From assembly GCA_030681635.1 (NCBI GenBank), contig JAUXRT010000164.1:1-42995 (forward strand): a DNA stretch of 42,995 nt, in the 5' to 3' direction. The notes below the pieces were generated by a model. The model saw nothing but the letters and a program-made list of their open reading frames with translations. It searched no databases and was not told the DNA's origin. Made by a program: the position numbers and the translations under genes. The stretch comes from Reyranella sp. (GTDB lineage: Bacteria; Pseudomonadota; Alphaproteobacteria; Reyranellales; Reyranellaceae). Positions 25,885-35,600 of the stretch are shown one piece after another (the first letter of the stretch is position 1; every line of letters begins with the position of its first letter).

Positions 25885-26430
25885 GTGGTGTCGATAGCCG
25901 TGGATGAAAAGTACCGTACGCAGAATCCGGAAGTGCTGTACACGCGCGATACCTTGACGAGTGTCGACCGGGCCGAAATCAACCATTTCAAGCAGCTGTC
26001 GTCGGCGAACCCCAGGAAGCGTGTTCGCCTCTGCGCGCATACGGACCCGGCAGATCGCCTGCATGAAATGCTGATCGTCCACGAGCGCGGCGCTTATGTG
26101 CGGCCGCACAAGCATCCGGGGAAGACCGAGTCGACCCACGTCATCGAAGGTCTGGTCGATGTCGTCGTGTTTGCCGACGATGGGCAGATCGTGAAGGTGC
26201 TGCGTGTCGGCGACTACGCCTCCGGGCGGACCTTCTACTACCGGATGGGCGCTCCGGCCTTCCACACGCTTCTCATCCGGTCGGAGGTCCTGGTTTTCCA
26301 CGAGATCACCAATGGCCCCTTCGACCGCAGTGATACTGTGTTCGCGCCCTGGGCGCCGCCCGATCACGACGGCGAGGCCGTCGGGCGATACATCGCTGAA
26401 CTCGAGGACAAAGTAAGGCATATGGAATGA
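25885..26430 (+). CDS. WbuC-like cupin-fold protein
   Basis: About 181 aa from a GTG at 25885 (alternatives GTG 25888 or 25900; no good ribosome site decides). The conserved core starts at SVDRAEINHFKQLSSANPRKRVRLCAH and continues with LHEMLIVHERGAYVRPHKHPGKTEST and HVIEGLVDVVVF; the HKH and later His residues are cupin metal-site ligands. This is the WbuC family, which recurs in O-antigen loci; its reaction is not firmly known to me. Here it opens the plus-strand operon and overlaps the next gene by ATGA. A sugar-nucleotide isomerase or a regulatory metal-binding role are both possible. Confidence 0.8.
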   Translation: MVSIAVDEKYRTQNPEVLYTRDTLTSVDRAEINHFKQLSSANPRKRVRLCAHTDPADRLHEMLIVHERGAYVRPHKHPGKTESTHVIEGLVDVVVFADDGQIVKVLRVGDYASGRTFYYRMGAPAFHTLLIRSEVLVFHEITNGPFDRSDTVFAPWAPPDHDGEAVGRYIAELEDKVRHME

Positions 26431-27689
26431 CTGAGGGGAAAAGCGACGTGGCTGAAATCATCCATCGGCGCAGCGACTGTCGCGCATGCGGCTCTGCAGA
26501 GCTGGAGCTGTTCTTCAGCCTGAAGCCGACGCCGATCGGCGATGCCTACGTGACGGCCGACAAAGTTGACGTGCCGCAGCCCAGCTATCCGATCGACCTG
26601 TTCATGTGCCAGCGGTGCGGCCTGGCACAACTTATCGACATCATCGATCCGAACGTCCTGTACGGCGACTATATCTATGTCACGGCAAGCTCGCTGGGCC
26701 TGGCCGAGCACTTCGGTGGCTACGCGGATGCAGTGATAAAGCGGACGAACCTGCGCCCGGGCTCTTTGGTCGTCGACCTCGGCAGCAACGACGGCACCCT
26801 GTTGAAGCAGTTCAAATCGAGGGGGATGAACGTCCTGGGCGTCGAGCCGGCCAGCCATATCGCCGCCGAGGCGACGGCCGCCGGCGTAAAGACCGTCGAC
26901 AGGTTCTTCACGCCGACGGTCGCCAGGCAGCTCGCCGCGGAATTCGGCCACGCCAGAGTCGTGACGGCCAACAACGTCTTCGCGAACATCGACGACCTGA
27001 AGACATGGGTCTACGGCATCGACGCCTTGCTCGCCCCGGACGGCGTGTTTGTCTGCGAGAGCTACTATCTCGCCGACGTCCTGCAGAACATGGTGTTCGA
27101 CTTCATCTATCACGAGCACCTGTCGGCCTTCTCCGTCAGGCCCATCCAGGCCTTGTTCGCGCGCGCCGGGCTGGAACTCGCCGCCGTCGAGCGCGTGCCG
27201 ACCAAGGGCGGCTCTCTGCGCTATTTCGTTCATCGCCCCGGTGGCCCGGTCGCGAACGACCGCTCAGTCAAGGAACTGCTGGCCCTGGAAGAGCGGATGG
27301 GACTTTACCGGAAGGAAACCTATTCGACGTTCGCTGCCAACGTCAACGGCCTGAAGGGCGGCACCAAGGCGCTGCTGGCGAAGCTCAAGGCTGAGGGCAA
27401 GAGCATCGCCGCCTTCGGCGCCTCCATTACTGGAACGACGCTGATCTATCATTTCGAGATCGGCGAGTTTCTCGACTTTCTCGCCGACGACAACCCGGCG
27501 AAACAGGGACGATTCAGCCCCGGGCTCCACCTCCCCGTCCTGCCCTCGGCCAGCCTGTGCCAGCGACAGCCGGACTATGTCGTGATACTCGCGTGGCGGT
27601 TTGCCGGCGAGATCATCCGAAAGAACCAGGCCTATCTCGACCGGGGGGGACACTTCATCGTTCCCGTTCCCGAATTGAAAGTAATATGA
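26427..27689 (+). CDS. Sugar C-methyltransferase-like protein (NovU/TylC3-type architecture)
   Basis: 420 aa. N-terminal zinc module with Cys18-x2-Cys21 and Cys61-x2-Cys64; SAM loop VVDLGSNDGTLL; the Glu-His pair in FIYHEHLSAFS at the catalytic position of 4-ketosugar C-methyltransferases; and the C-terminal domain with FGASITGTTLIYHF and DDNPAKQGRFSPG, all in the order of NovU, TylC3 and TcaB9. It should methylate a carbon next to a keto group on a nucleotide sugar. Its ATG overlaps the cupin stop. It is the second member of this family in the window; the two share architecture but only modest identity. Confidence 0.9.
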   Translation: MTEGKSDVAEIIHRRSDCRACGSAELELFFSLKPTPIGDAYVTADKVDVPQPSYPIDLFMCQRCGLAQLIDIIDPNVLYGDYIYVTASSLGLAEHFGGYADAVIKRTNLRPGSLVVDLGSNDGTLLKQFKSRGMNVLGVEPASHIAAEATAAGVKTVDRFFTPTVARQLAAEFGHARVVTANNVFANIDDLKTWVYGIDALLAPDGVFVCESYYLADVLQNMVFDFIYHEHLSAFSVRPIQALFARAGLELAAVERVPTKGGSLRYFVHRPGGPVANDRSVKELLALEERMGLYRKETYSTFAANVNGLKGGTKALLAKLKAEGKSIAAFGASITGTTLIYHFEIGEFLDFLADDNPAKQGRFSPGLHLPVLPSASLCQRQPDYVVILAWRFAGEIIRKNQAYLDRGGHFIVPVPELKVI

Positions 27690-27732
27690 GGACAGGCCAG
27701 CGCCTAGGTCCGCCACGAGAGATGAACGATCA

Positions 27733-29256
27733 ATGTCTAACGCAAAAATCCTGACGCTTGACGCGCTCGAGGCGAAGGCGCGCGAGCTTCGCGACTCCGG
27801 CCGCAGCATCGTGATGTGCCACGGAACCTTCGACCTGATGCATACGGGGCACATCAGGCATCTGCAGCGGGCGAAGGCCGAGGGCGATATCCTGTTCGTC
27901 ACGCTGACCGCCGATGCTTACGTGAACAAGGGGCCGGGCCGGCCGGCCTTTGGCGAGGATCTGAGGGCCGAGACCTTGGCGTCGCTTGCGTGTGTGGATT
28001 TCGTCGCGATCAACCATGAGCAGGCCGCGATCGCGGCGATCAAGCGCCTGCGGCCACATGTTTATGTCAAAGGAAGTGAGTATCGCGCGGCGCAGGACGA
28101 CGTCACCGGCAACATCACGCGCGAAAAGGACGCCGTGGAGTCGGGCGGAGGACGAATCTTTTATACCGACGAGATCACTTTCAGCTCGAGCAGCCTGCTC
28201 AATGAGCACTTCGGCGTGTTCTCGGCCGAAACCAAGGATTATCTCCAGGCGTTCCGCAAGCAGTACGGTTTCAAGGACATCATCCAACTGGTGAAGGGCC
28301 TGTCGCGTCTAAGGGTGCTGATCGTCGGAGACACGATCATCGATCAATATCACTACATCAAGTCGCTGGGTCAGGTTGGCAAGGGACTGGCGCTGGCGGT
28401 CAAATACGAGTCCGAGGAGCAATTCGCCGGCGGTTCGATCGCCGTTGCGAACCATCTCGCCGGCTTCGCCGGCGACATCACCCTGGTGACGGCGCTTGGC
28501 AAGATCGAAACGCACGAGTCGTTCATCCGCTCGAAGCTGCAGCCCAATGTCAGGCCGGAATTCTTCTACGTCGACGATGCGCGAACTGTGACCAAACGGC
28601 GCTTCGTCGACTCGGATCTCAACAAGCTGTTCGAAGTCTATTTCTTCAACGAAGAGCCCCTGCCGGAGAGCGTCGACCGGGCTGCGTGCACCTGGCTGGG
28701 CGCCAATCTGGAAAAATACGACGTCGTCGTCGTTCCCGATTTCGGCAACGGCTTCATCTCCGAGCGCATGGTCGAGATCCTGTGCGCCAAGGCGCGGTAC
28801 CTGGCGGTGAATACGCAGCTCAACAGCGGCAATCGCGGACATCACGTCATCAATCGCTACGCGCGTGCCGACTTCGTGTCGATCAACGAACCCGAGCTTA
28901 GGCTTGCCGCGCACAACCGGCACGCGCCCATCGAGGAGATCGCGGAAGTGGTCGGGCAGAAGGTCAAGGCCGAGCACATCGCCATCACGCGCGGCGTCAA
29001 AGGCGTCATGTTCAACGACCGCAAGCGGAAGAACACGTTCTATGTGCCGGCCCTGTCGACCAAGGTGCTGGACCGCATCGGCGCAGGCGACGCGTTCCTG
29101 GCCCTGGCCGGGCTGTGCATCGGCGGCGGCCTGCCCGCGGAAGTGGCCGCCTATGTCGGGAGCGTTTCGGCTGCGCTCGAAGTGCAGATCGTCGGCAATC
29201 GGGATCCCGTAGATTCGGTGGCGCTGTTCAAATACATCACGACGCTGCTGAAATGA
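27733..29256 (+). CDS. Bifunctional nucleotidyltransferase-PfkB sugar kinase (HldE-like, domains in reverse order)
   Basis: 507 aa. Residues about 20-165 form a cytidylyltransferase-type domain with MCHGTFDLMHTGHIRHL (HxGH at 37-40) and SSSSLLN in place of the usual ISSTS motif. Residues about 190-505 form a PfkB kinase with VLIVGDTIIDQY, the glycine-rich FAGGSIAVANHLAGF and the catalytic DRIGAGDAFLA (Asp453). In E. coli HldE the kinase comes first, so this is the inverted arrangement. HldE makes ADP-heptose from heptose 7-phosphate; this protein may phosphorylate and nucleotidylate a related sugar. An isomerase gene of the GmhA type follows 58 bases later, which supports a heptose-like substrate. 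Confidence 0.88.
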   Translation: MSNAKILTLDALEAKARELRDSGRSIVMCHGTFDLMHTGHIRHLQRAKAEGDILFVTLTADAYVNKGPGRPAFGEDLRAETLASLACVDFVAINHEQAAIAAIKRLRPHVYVKGSEYRAAQDDVTGNITREKDAVESGGGRIFYTDEITFSSSSLLNEHFGVFSAETKDYLQAFRKQYGFKDIIQLVKGLSRLRVLIVGDTIIDQYHYIKSLGQVGKGLALAVKYESEEQFAGGSIAVANHLAGFAGDITLVTALGKIETHESFIRSKLQPNVRPEFFYVDDARTVTKRRFVDSDLNKLFEVYFFNEEPLPESVDRAACTWLGANLEKYDVVVVPDFGNGFISERMVEILCAKARYLAVNTQLNSGNRGHHVINRYARADFVSINEPELRLAAHNRHAPIEEIAEVVGQKVKAEHIAITRGVKGVMFNDRKRKNTFYVPALSTKVLDRIGAGDAFLALAGLCIGGGLPAEVAAYVGSVSAALEVQIVGNRDPVDSVALFKYITTLLK

Positions 29257-29314
29257 TTGTGGCTGTCCGCCGGCGGGCGGGATATTAAGCAGTCAGCGGA
29301 ACCGGAAGAGGATC

Positions 29315-29887
29315 ATGTCGCAATTTGACCGATATGTCGCAAGGCTGAACGACGTCTTGCGCGCGACTGAAGTCACCGACCTTCGCGGTGCCCGCAGGGA
29401 CGTCGGCGAGGCGCTCGATCGGGTACTGGCCGATGCGCGGGCGGCCCACGCACGGGGCGACAAGATGATGTTCATCGGCAATGGCGGGTCGTCGGCGATT
29501 TCGAGCCACATGTCCGAGGATTTTTCCAAGGCCGCCGGCATTCGCGCTTTGTCCTTCAACGATGCGCCGACACTGACATGTCTCGGCAACGATTACGGCT
29601 ACGAGCATGTCTTCGAGAAGCAAATCGAGTGGTTCGCACGCAGGGGCGACATGCTCGTGGCGATTTCCTCGTCGGGGCGTTCGCCCAACATTCTCAAGGG
29701 CGTCGCTGCCGCGCGCGCGGCCGGCGCGGAAGTGGTTACCCTGAGCGGCTTCGAGCCCAGCAATCCGCTGCGTGGCGCCGGCGATCTCAATTTCTATCTG
29801 CCGTCCATGCAGTACGGTTTTGTCGAGGCCGGGCATCTCGCCCTGCTGTCGGCGGTTGTTGACTTTGCGATGGGATGGAAAGAATGA
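29315..29887 (+). CDS. SIS-domain sugar phosphate isomerase (GmhA-like)
   Basis: 190 aa. GNGGSSAISSHMSEDF (55-70) is the phosphosugar loop with Glu68 at the place of the GmhA catalytic Glu, ISSSGRSPNIL (117-127) is the second SIS phosphate loop, and QYGFVEAGHLALL (166-178) has Glu171/His174 where GmhA has its catalytic histidine. GmhA converts sedoheptulose 7-phosphate to D-glycero-D-manno-heptose 7-phosphate, so a ketose/aldose isomerisation is expected here. It follows the kinase/nucleotidyltransferase gene and overlaps the next SDR gene by ATGA. GGAAGAGG precedes the ATG, a strong ribosome site. Confidence 0.88.
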   Translation: MSQFDRYVARLNDVLRATEVTDLRGARRDVGEALDRVLADARAAHARGDKMMFIGNGGSSAISSHMSEDFSKAAGIRALSFNDAPTLTCLGNDYGYEHVFEKQIEWFARRGDMLVAISSSGRSPNILKGVAAARAAGAEVVTLSGFEPSNPLRGAGDLNFYLPSMQYGFVEAGHLALLSAVVDFAMGWKE

Positions 29888-30882
29888 CGGATCGGCGGTG
29901 GACCGTCCTGGTGACGGGCGGAGCCGGCTATGTCGGCAGTGTTCTGGTGCCCCGGCTGCTGGCCGAGGGACACAATGTCAGGGTCATCGACCTGTATCTG
30001 TACGGCAGGGATATCTTTGCGGCGTACCGCGGCCCGCGACTGACGGAAATCCAGGGCGATATCCGCGACCCAGTCGTCGTGGCCGAGGCGGTGAAGGGCT
30101 GCGACGCCGTCATCCATCTCGCCTGCATTTCCAACGACCCGTCGTTCGATCTCGATCCGTCGCTGGGCAAGTCGATCAACTACGACTGCTTCCGTCCTCT
30201 GGTGAAGACGTCGAAGGCCGCCGGCGTCGAGCGCTTCGTCTATGCCTCGTCGTCTTCCGTCTACGGCGTCAAGGACGTGCCCAATGTGACCGAGGACGAA
30301 CCCCTCGATCCGTTGACTGACTACTCCAAATACAAGGCGCTCTGCGAGGATGTCCTGGCCGAGGAACGCGCGTCGGGGTTCACCACGCTGACGGTGCGTC
30401 CAGCGACGGTGTGCGGCTACGGCCCGCGCCTGCGGCTCGACCTCACGGTCAATATCCTCACCAGCCACGCCTTCTTCAACAACCGCATCCGGGTGTTCGG
30501 CGGCGGCCAGAAACGGCCGAACATCCATATCGCGGACATGGTCGAGTTCTACGTCGAGAGCCTGCGTCAGCCGCACGAGCGGATCGACGGCAAGACCTTC
30601 AATGCCGGCTACGAGAACCACAAGGTCCAGGAAATCGCCGAGATGGTGCGCGACGTGGTCGGCAAGAAAGTCGAGATCGCGATAGAGCCGACAAACGATC
30701 ATCGCTCGTACCATATCTCCTCCGAGAAGGTGCAGCGCGAGCTCGGGTTCGTCGCGCGCCACACCATCAGCCAGGCGGCCGAGGATCTCGTGCGCGCGTT
30801 CCACGACGGCAAGGTGGCCAACTGGGACAGCGACCCGCGCTATTCCAACATCAAGCTGATGAAAGCGGTTCACCTCGCTTGA
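29884..30882 (+). CDS. NAD-dependent epimerase/dehydratase
   Basis: 332 aa from the ATG at 29884, which overlaps the isomerase stop (ATGA). TGGAGYVGS (11-19) is the nucleotide loop, HLACISNDPSFDLDP (78-92) is characteristic of a subgroup common in LPS and O-antigen loci, and DYSKYK gives Tyr147 and Lys151 as the catalytic pair. The order isomerase, then SDR, resembles heptose loci where a dehydratase or epimerase acts on the NDP-heptose (as DmhA or HldD do), but the sequence alone does not say which reaction. The stop is followed 7 bases later by the HAD gene. Confidence 0.88.
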   Translation: MTDRRWTVLVTGGAGYVGSVLVPRLLAEGHNVRVIDLYLYGRDIFAAYRGPRLTEIQGDIRDPVVVAEAVKGCDAVIHLACISNDPSFDLDPSLGKSINYDCFRPLVKTSKAAGVERFVYASSSSVYGVKDVPNVTEDEPLDPLTDYSKYKALCEDVLAEERASGFTTLTVRPATVCGYGPRLRLDLTVNILTSHAFFNNRIRVFGGGQKRPNIHIADMVEFYVESLRQPHERIDGKTFNAGYENHKVQEIAEMVRDVVGKKVEIAIEPTNDHRSYHISSEKVQRELGFVARHTISQAAEDLVRAFHDGKVANWDSDPRYSNIKLMKAVHLA

Positions 30883-30889
30883 GGCCCAA

Positions 30890-31471
30890 GTGATCGGCCT
30901 GGACTTCGACAACACGCTCGTTGACTACGCCGAGGCTTTTCGCGCAGAAGCAGCCAGGCTCGACCTGGGCCGCGTGTCGACAAAGACCGAGATCCGGGAC
31001 TGCCTGAGACTCCGGGCCGGAGGCGAGATCGTCTGGCAGAAGCTGCAAGCACGCGTGTACGGTCCCGGCATCGCACAGGCGCAGATGATGCAGGGCGCTC
31101 GGGCCTTTATTGACGAATGCATCCGTCGAAAGATTCCCCTAGCAATTATCAGTCACAAGACCCGCTATGCTGCGCAGGATCCGGGGGGCGTCGACCTGCG
31201 GCAGGCGGCACGCGAATGGCTTGGCCGCCAGAATATCGGGATCGCTCACGAGAATGTCTTCTTCGAGGAGACGCGCGAGGCGAAACTGAACCGTATTGGC
31301 CGCCTGGATTGCCGCTATTTTGTCGATGACCTGTCTGAAGTCCTCCTGGATCAGCAATTTCCGCCCACGACGCAGCGTCTCTGGCTGACGGCCGCGATGG
31401 AAACGCCACAACCGCCGATAGACGCTGCCGGTGATTGGTTCCAGATCGCTCGCTACATCTTCGTTTCCTAA
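30890..31471 (+). CDS. HAD-superfamily hydrolase
   Basis: 193 aa from a GTG with GAGG 8 bases upstream. Motif I is LDFDNT (Asp5, Asp7), motif II IISHKT (Ser89), motif III Lys132 in EAKLNRI and motif IV FVDDL (Asp146, Asp147), so all four catalytic elements are present. It is probably a phosphatase for a sugar phosphate of this operon; removing the 7-phosphate of a bisphosphate before nucleotide activation would fit, although the NTase-GmhB fusion further on could do the same. Substrate unknown. Confidence 0.82.
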   Translation: MIGLDFDNTLVDYAEAFRAEAARLDLGRVSTKTEIRDCLRLRAGGEIVWQKLQARVYGPGIAQAQMMQGARAFIDECIRRKIPLAIISHKTRYAAQDPGGVDLRQAAREWLGRQNIGIAHENVFFEETREAKLNRIGRLDCRYFVDDLSEVLLDQQFPPTTQRLWLTAAMETPQPPIDAAGDWFQIARYIFVS

Positions 31472-31625
31472 CCCTGTGAGTGCGCGACTGTGCAGCCAGC
31501 GCTGCATTGAATCGGCCCTCTGATTACTATAGAATTTCGGTACTTCTCCGCCCTCCAATTCGTGTGGGACGGTATCTTTTCGAAGCAAATCAATCCCCTT
31601 CTGACCCGAGACTTTATACTGCGTG

Positions 31626-32630
31626 ATGATTCTTTCGAATATCGGGGTCAGAACGGCGATTTCCGTATTGGTGCTCTGCGCTGCTGTCGCTTATCTGGTT
31701 GCGCGTGACGAATGCTGTTCGATGGATTCAAACCTGCTGCTAGCTACTGCGGCCCTCCAGCCCGTCAACATGCTCGTTATCGCGACAGTGGGGTGGCGCT
31801 TTATCTTGCTCGCTCATCCACCGCGCCCCACTTTTTGGTCTAGTCTGAAGGCCAGCACGCTGGCAACCGGCCTAAACATCATAGCCCCTGCTCGCGGCGG
31901 CGACTTTATCAGGCTTACTTATCTCCGACAGCGCGAGGGCACGCCACTCGGTATCGGCTTATCTATTTCGATCATTGAACGCGTTGCCGATCTAATCGTG
32001 CTCTCCGCGATGGCGATCATCGTCGCCAGCTTGGTATTGCAGTCGAAGATCATCGTACCGATCGTCGCGATCTCTGCACTCGGCGTCGGATTGATTATAC
32101 TTTCGGCGCTGTTGCCGCTCTGGTTGGCAATCCTGCGCAGGATTTTTCCGGCCGCTGTCGCGGCTTTTCTCACTTCGGTTACGACAGAAACAGCGGCGCG
32201 AATTCGCGACGGAAAAATTTTCCTCGCGCTCGCCGCATCGGCGCTCTACATGGGGCTGGGCCTAGTTGCAACCTTGATCTTTTTCCGGATCGCGACGGAA
32301 CAGGAGTTCTCGCTCACCCTCGCGGCGATGGTCCTTGTGTTCGCGAGCCTTGGCGGCGCGATCCCGATTCTTCCCGGCGGCCTCGCGACATTCGAAGCCG
32401 GGGTCATCGCAGCCCTGATGTATGGCGGATATTCGGCAAGCGACGCGCTGAAGCTGGCGGTCGTCTATCGCCTCCAGCAATACGTCCTGGCGACGCCTCT
32501 CGCCCTGCTGGTCGCTTCCCGCGAGCGCGTCGGACTGAGCGCAATGTTTTCTGAAATGTTCCGACTGCTTACCAACCGGCGCATGCCACCAGACCTGCCT
32601 CCCACATCCTCTACGAATGAAAATCATTAA
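31626..32630 (+). CDS. LPG-synthase-type integral membrane protein (YbhN/UPF0104 family)
   Basis: 334 aa; the ATG at 31626 was chosen over a GTG directly before it. Eight or so hydrophobic segments and the family signature GLNIIAPARGGDFIRLTYLRQ followed by SISIIERVADLIVL mark the lysylphosphatidylglycerol-synthase transmembrane family, here without a synthase domain. Such stand-alone proteins are thought to move lipids or lipid-linked precursors. The gene ends inside the start of the giant GT2 fusion gene (14-base overlap), suggesting the two work together, for example one delivering a polyprenyl-linked sugar to the other. GC content drops from here to about 36200. Confidence 0.85.
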   Translation: MILSNIGVRTAISVLVLCAAVAYLVARDECCSMDSNLLLATAALQPVNMLVIATVGWRFILLAHPPRPTFWSSLKASTLATGLNIIAPARGGDFIRLTYLRQREGTPLGIGLSISIIERVADLIVLSAMAIIVASLVLQSKIIVPIVAISALGVGLIILSALLPLWLAILRRIFPAAVAAFLTSVTTETAARIRDGKIFLALAASALYMGLGLVATLIFFRIATEQEFSLTLAAMVLVFASLGGAIPILPGGLATFEAGVIAALMYGGYSASDALKLAVVYRLQQYVLATPLALLVASRERVGLSAMFSEMFRLLTNRRMPPDLPPTSSTNENH

Positions 32631-35600
32631 GACGCTCGATCGCGGGATCGCGCAAGACGAGCCCATCGAGATCGAATATCGGTTCGAGCGGGCGCTGACG
32701 ATCATCGTTCCAGCACTCAATGAAGCCGCAGCCATTCGCGATGTCGTTGAAGGCCTGGTGCGTGTCGCAAAGGACTGCCTCGACAGGTTTGAGATCGTGG
32801 CCATCGACGACGGCAGCGCCGACGATACCGGCGCAATTCTCGACGAACTGAAGAAGAAGATTCCCGAACTTGCAGTCGTGCATCACACGCAGCGCCAGGG
32901 TGTCGGCGTCGGCTTTCGAGCAGGTCTCGCGCTGGCGACCGCTCCCTTCGTTACGGTCGTTCCGGGCGACGGCGCTTATCCGCCGGAGAGTCTGCGAGCA
33001 GCGTTCAAGATGGTCGGCAGCGCACGCCATATCGGCTCGACGCGGATGAACCAGGCATCTGCCCGTGGTTCGTTTCGCTCGCTCTATTCGCGGATATACA
33101 AATTCGGAATCGGCTGGCTGCTTCAGCTCCCCGTAAGCGATCTTCACAGCGTCCACATTTACGCCGTCGACTCGCTGCGGCGATTGCGGCTCACGCAGAA
33201 CGGCTACCTGTATGGCATTGAAGCGCTTGCCGCTGCCGACATCGACCCGCACGACTTGAGCGAAACAGAGGTGACGCTTGCACCCGATCGGGACCGTGTG
33301 AACCGATCATTACATCTTTCGACCTTACTGGATTTGCTTTCCACACTCGGCTCTCTCTCTCATCGCTTGTTCGCCGGTTTGAAAGCTCACGGGCTACTGG
33401 TGCTTCTGGCGGCTTACAGTCTGGTTTGGGTGCTGCTTTGCCTGCAGTTCAACGAGACTCCGCATCTTCAGGATTTGGTTCCAAAGGGCGCAAGATCTTC
33501 TTGGTCCTATCTCGCGGCAACGCTCGCTACGTTGCCGGCAATCGTCCTGCTCCCGCTGACATTTGGCCTGCTGCTGCTTTCGCTATTCGATCGCAAGAAC
33601 AATATTCCCCACCCGTCCGACGACCATGTCCTGTTGTCGATCATTGCGGGAGCGGCCGCGCTGATTCCGCTCGGCACGCTTCTGGGAGCTGCCGGCTTGC
33701 TGCAGCAGGCCATTATTGCGCCAGTGTGCCTAGCTGTCGTTTGGCTCGGCCTGCTACGGCATCCCGGCGCGCTGCGATCGTTCTTTGATTACGTGGTCCT
33801 TCGTGGCACCGCGACAAGACCTTCCGTCGTGCTGACGCGCCTGACCGTGCTCTGCGCCCTCCTGCTCGTCCTGATCGGACAGGCTTTACCGGTGGACGTT
33901 TTGTCAACCGACGTGATGCAGATATACTATGCGTTTCTGGCGCGCGTGAAAGTCGCCGGCAACTTCTGGATCGACTCATCCGCCCCCGATCTGTCTGATT
34001 TCCTCATTGGCCGCGGCAACGGACTGCACATGATCCTCGCCGCCATGTTTCACCCTTACATCGGCGGCCTGATCAGCATTGCCTATATCTGCGGCATTCT
34101 GCTCATCGTTCGTCGGGTCGGTGCACTGCTGTTGGACGGCACGCTGGGAAAGCAAGCCGACTTGCGGCAAAGTGCATGGGTTGCGGCTCTCGATCTGCTT
34201 GTGCTGGCGACACTGATATCAACGCTCTTGCGCGTTGAATTCGCCAAATATCATCTACAGCTCGGCTTCCTTGTTGCAGCGGGTCTCTATCTTCTCGTCC
34301 TGCAATTTCATCGCGAGGCGAAAGCGGGGATGAAAACATCGCTCGTAGCCGCGATCTCACTAGCCGTCGCGCTTCCGTTCATTTTCCCTCAACATCTCGT
34401 ATTCGCTGGCATTCTCCTGGGTGCCGCCACCGCCGTGGGCTTCCTGTATCGAAACTGGCGATTTGTGTCGGCTACCGTGGGAGTAGGTGTTATTGCCGGC
34501 CTCGCCTGCTTTCTTTCGCTGATGATCAACTACACTTTTGTCGGCATTCCCGAGCTTTATCCCACCTCGATCTTTGCCAGGTTCGCTGATGCTGAGCGCT
34601 ACGGCCAATTGTCGAGCTTCGAAGTCTGGCGATACATCTATCTTGCTCAGAATTTGAACGATCAAGCTATTGAGATCGGCCCGAGTGCCGCCGAGCGCTT
34701 TTTTAAGTTCCTTAACGGAGCACTGGTTAATGCGATTCTGCTCGGTTCGGCCGAACTGCGCGGATGGATTCTCGCATGGAACGATGCGCATTGGAAATGG
34801 CTTGCCGGCGATCCCCGGTTTGCCGTCACCTGCCTCTTGCCCCTGATCCTTGTCACTCTCGTCGTCCTGTACAAGCCGCGCGCGCGAATTCTTCCAGTCA
34901 CCATCGCCGTCTTATTGCTTACGGCCCCGGCCAGCTATATCGCCGGCCAGTGGCCCAGCGTGTTCGTGATCGCCGCGCCGGTGTCCCTCTATGCGGTGCT
35001 TTCCGCCTCCGCGGCGGCGCTCATCGCAGCGGCAATTGCCAAATCCGCCGCGACCGCCAACGAGCGCTCCGGGAACGATGTCAGCATGAGCCTTGTTGGA
35101 AAAGTGTCGTTGGCATTGATGTTCGTGTTGCTTGGGATGGGCCTTCTTTATGCGCTTGTGCCTGGTGAGAGCATCAACCGGATGTTTTTGGCTTTTTCGC
35201 CTTTGACTTCTGTTCTCGTCATTCTGTTTGCCTGTGTGTGGGCAGGATTGTTTTTGAACGCGCGTTCTAGCGCGATAGCGCTGGCACAGCTTGCGGGGCG
35301 TCCGGATCGCTTCAAGGTCGTAAATATTACTCAGGTCGTTGCCTGTCTGATCATCTGCACGGCCATGCCCGCGATTCTGATTGGAGTTCCCGCCGCGCAA
35401 CTGGGCGCCGGCACCCCCTTCGCAGCACTTGCCATCGCCGTGCATATTCTGATTGTCGCGCTGGCGAGCATCAGCCTCTACCGTCTGCTGCGGCCCGGGC
35501 TATTCAAAGGGCTTTCGCTGTCACGATGGGCTTCGTTGGATGCGCGGTTTGTCGGCCGAACGGTCGCGACTGCCTTTGCCCTCTTCGCACTAACCAGTAT

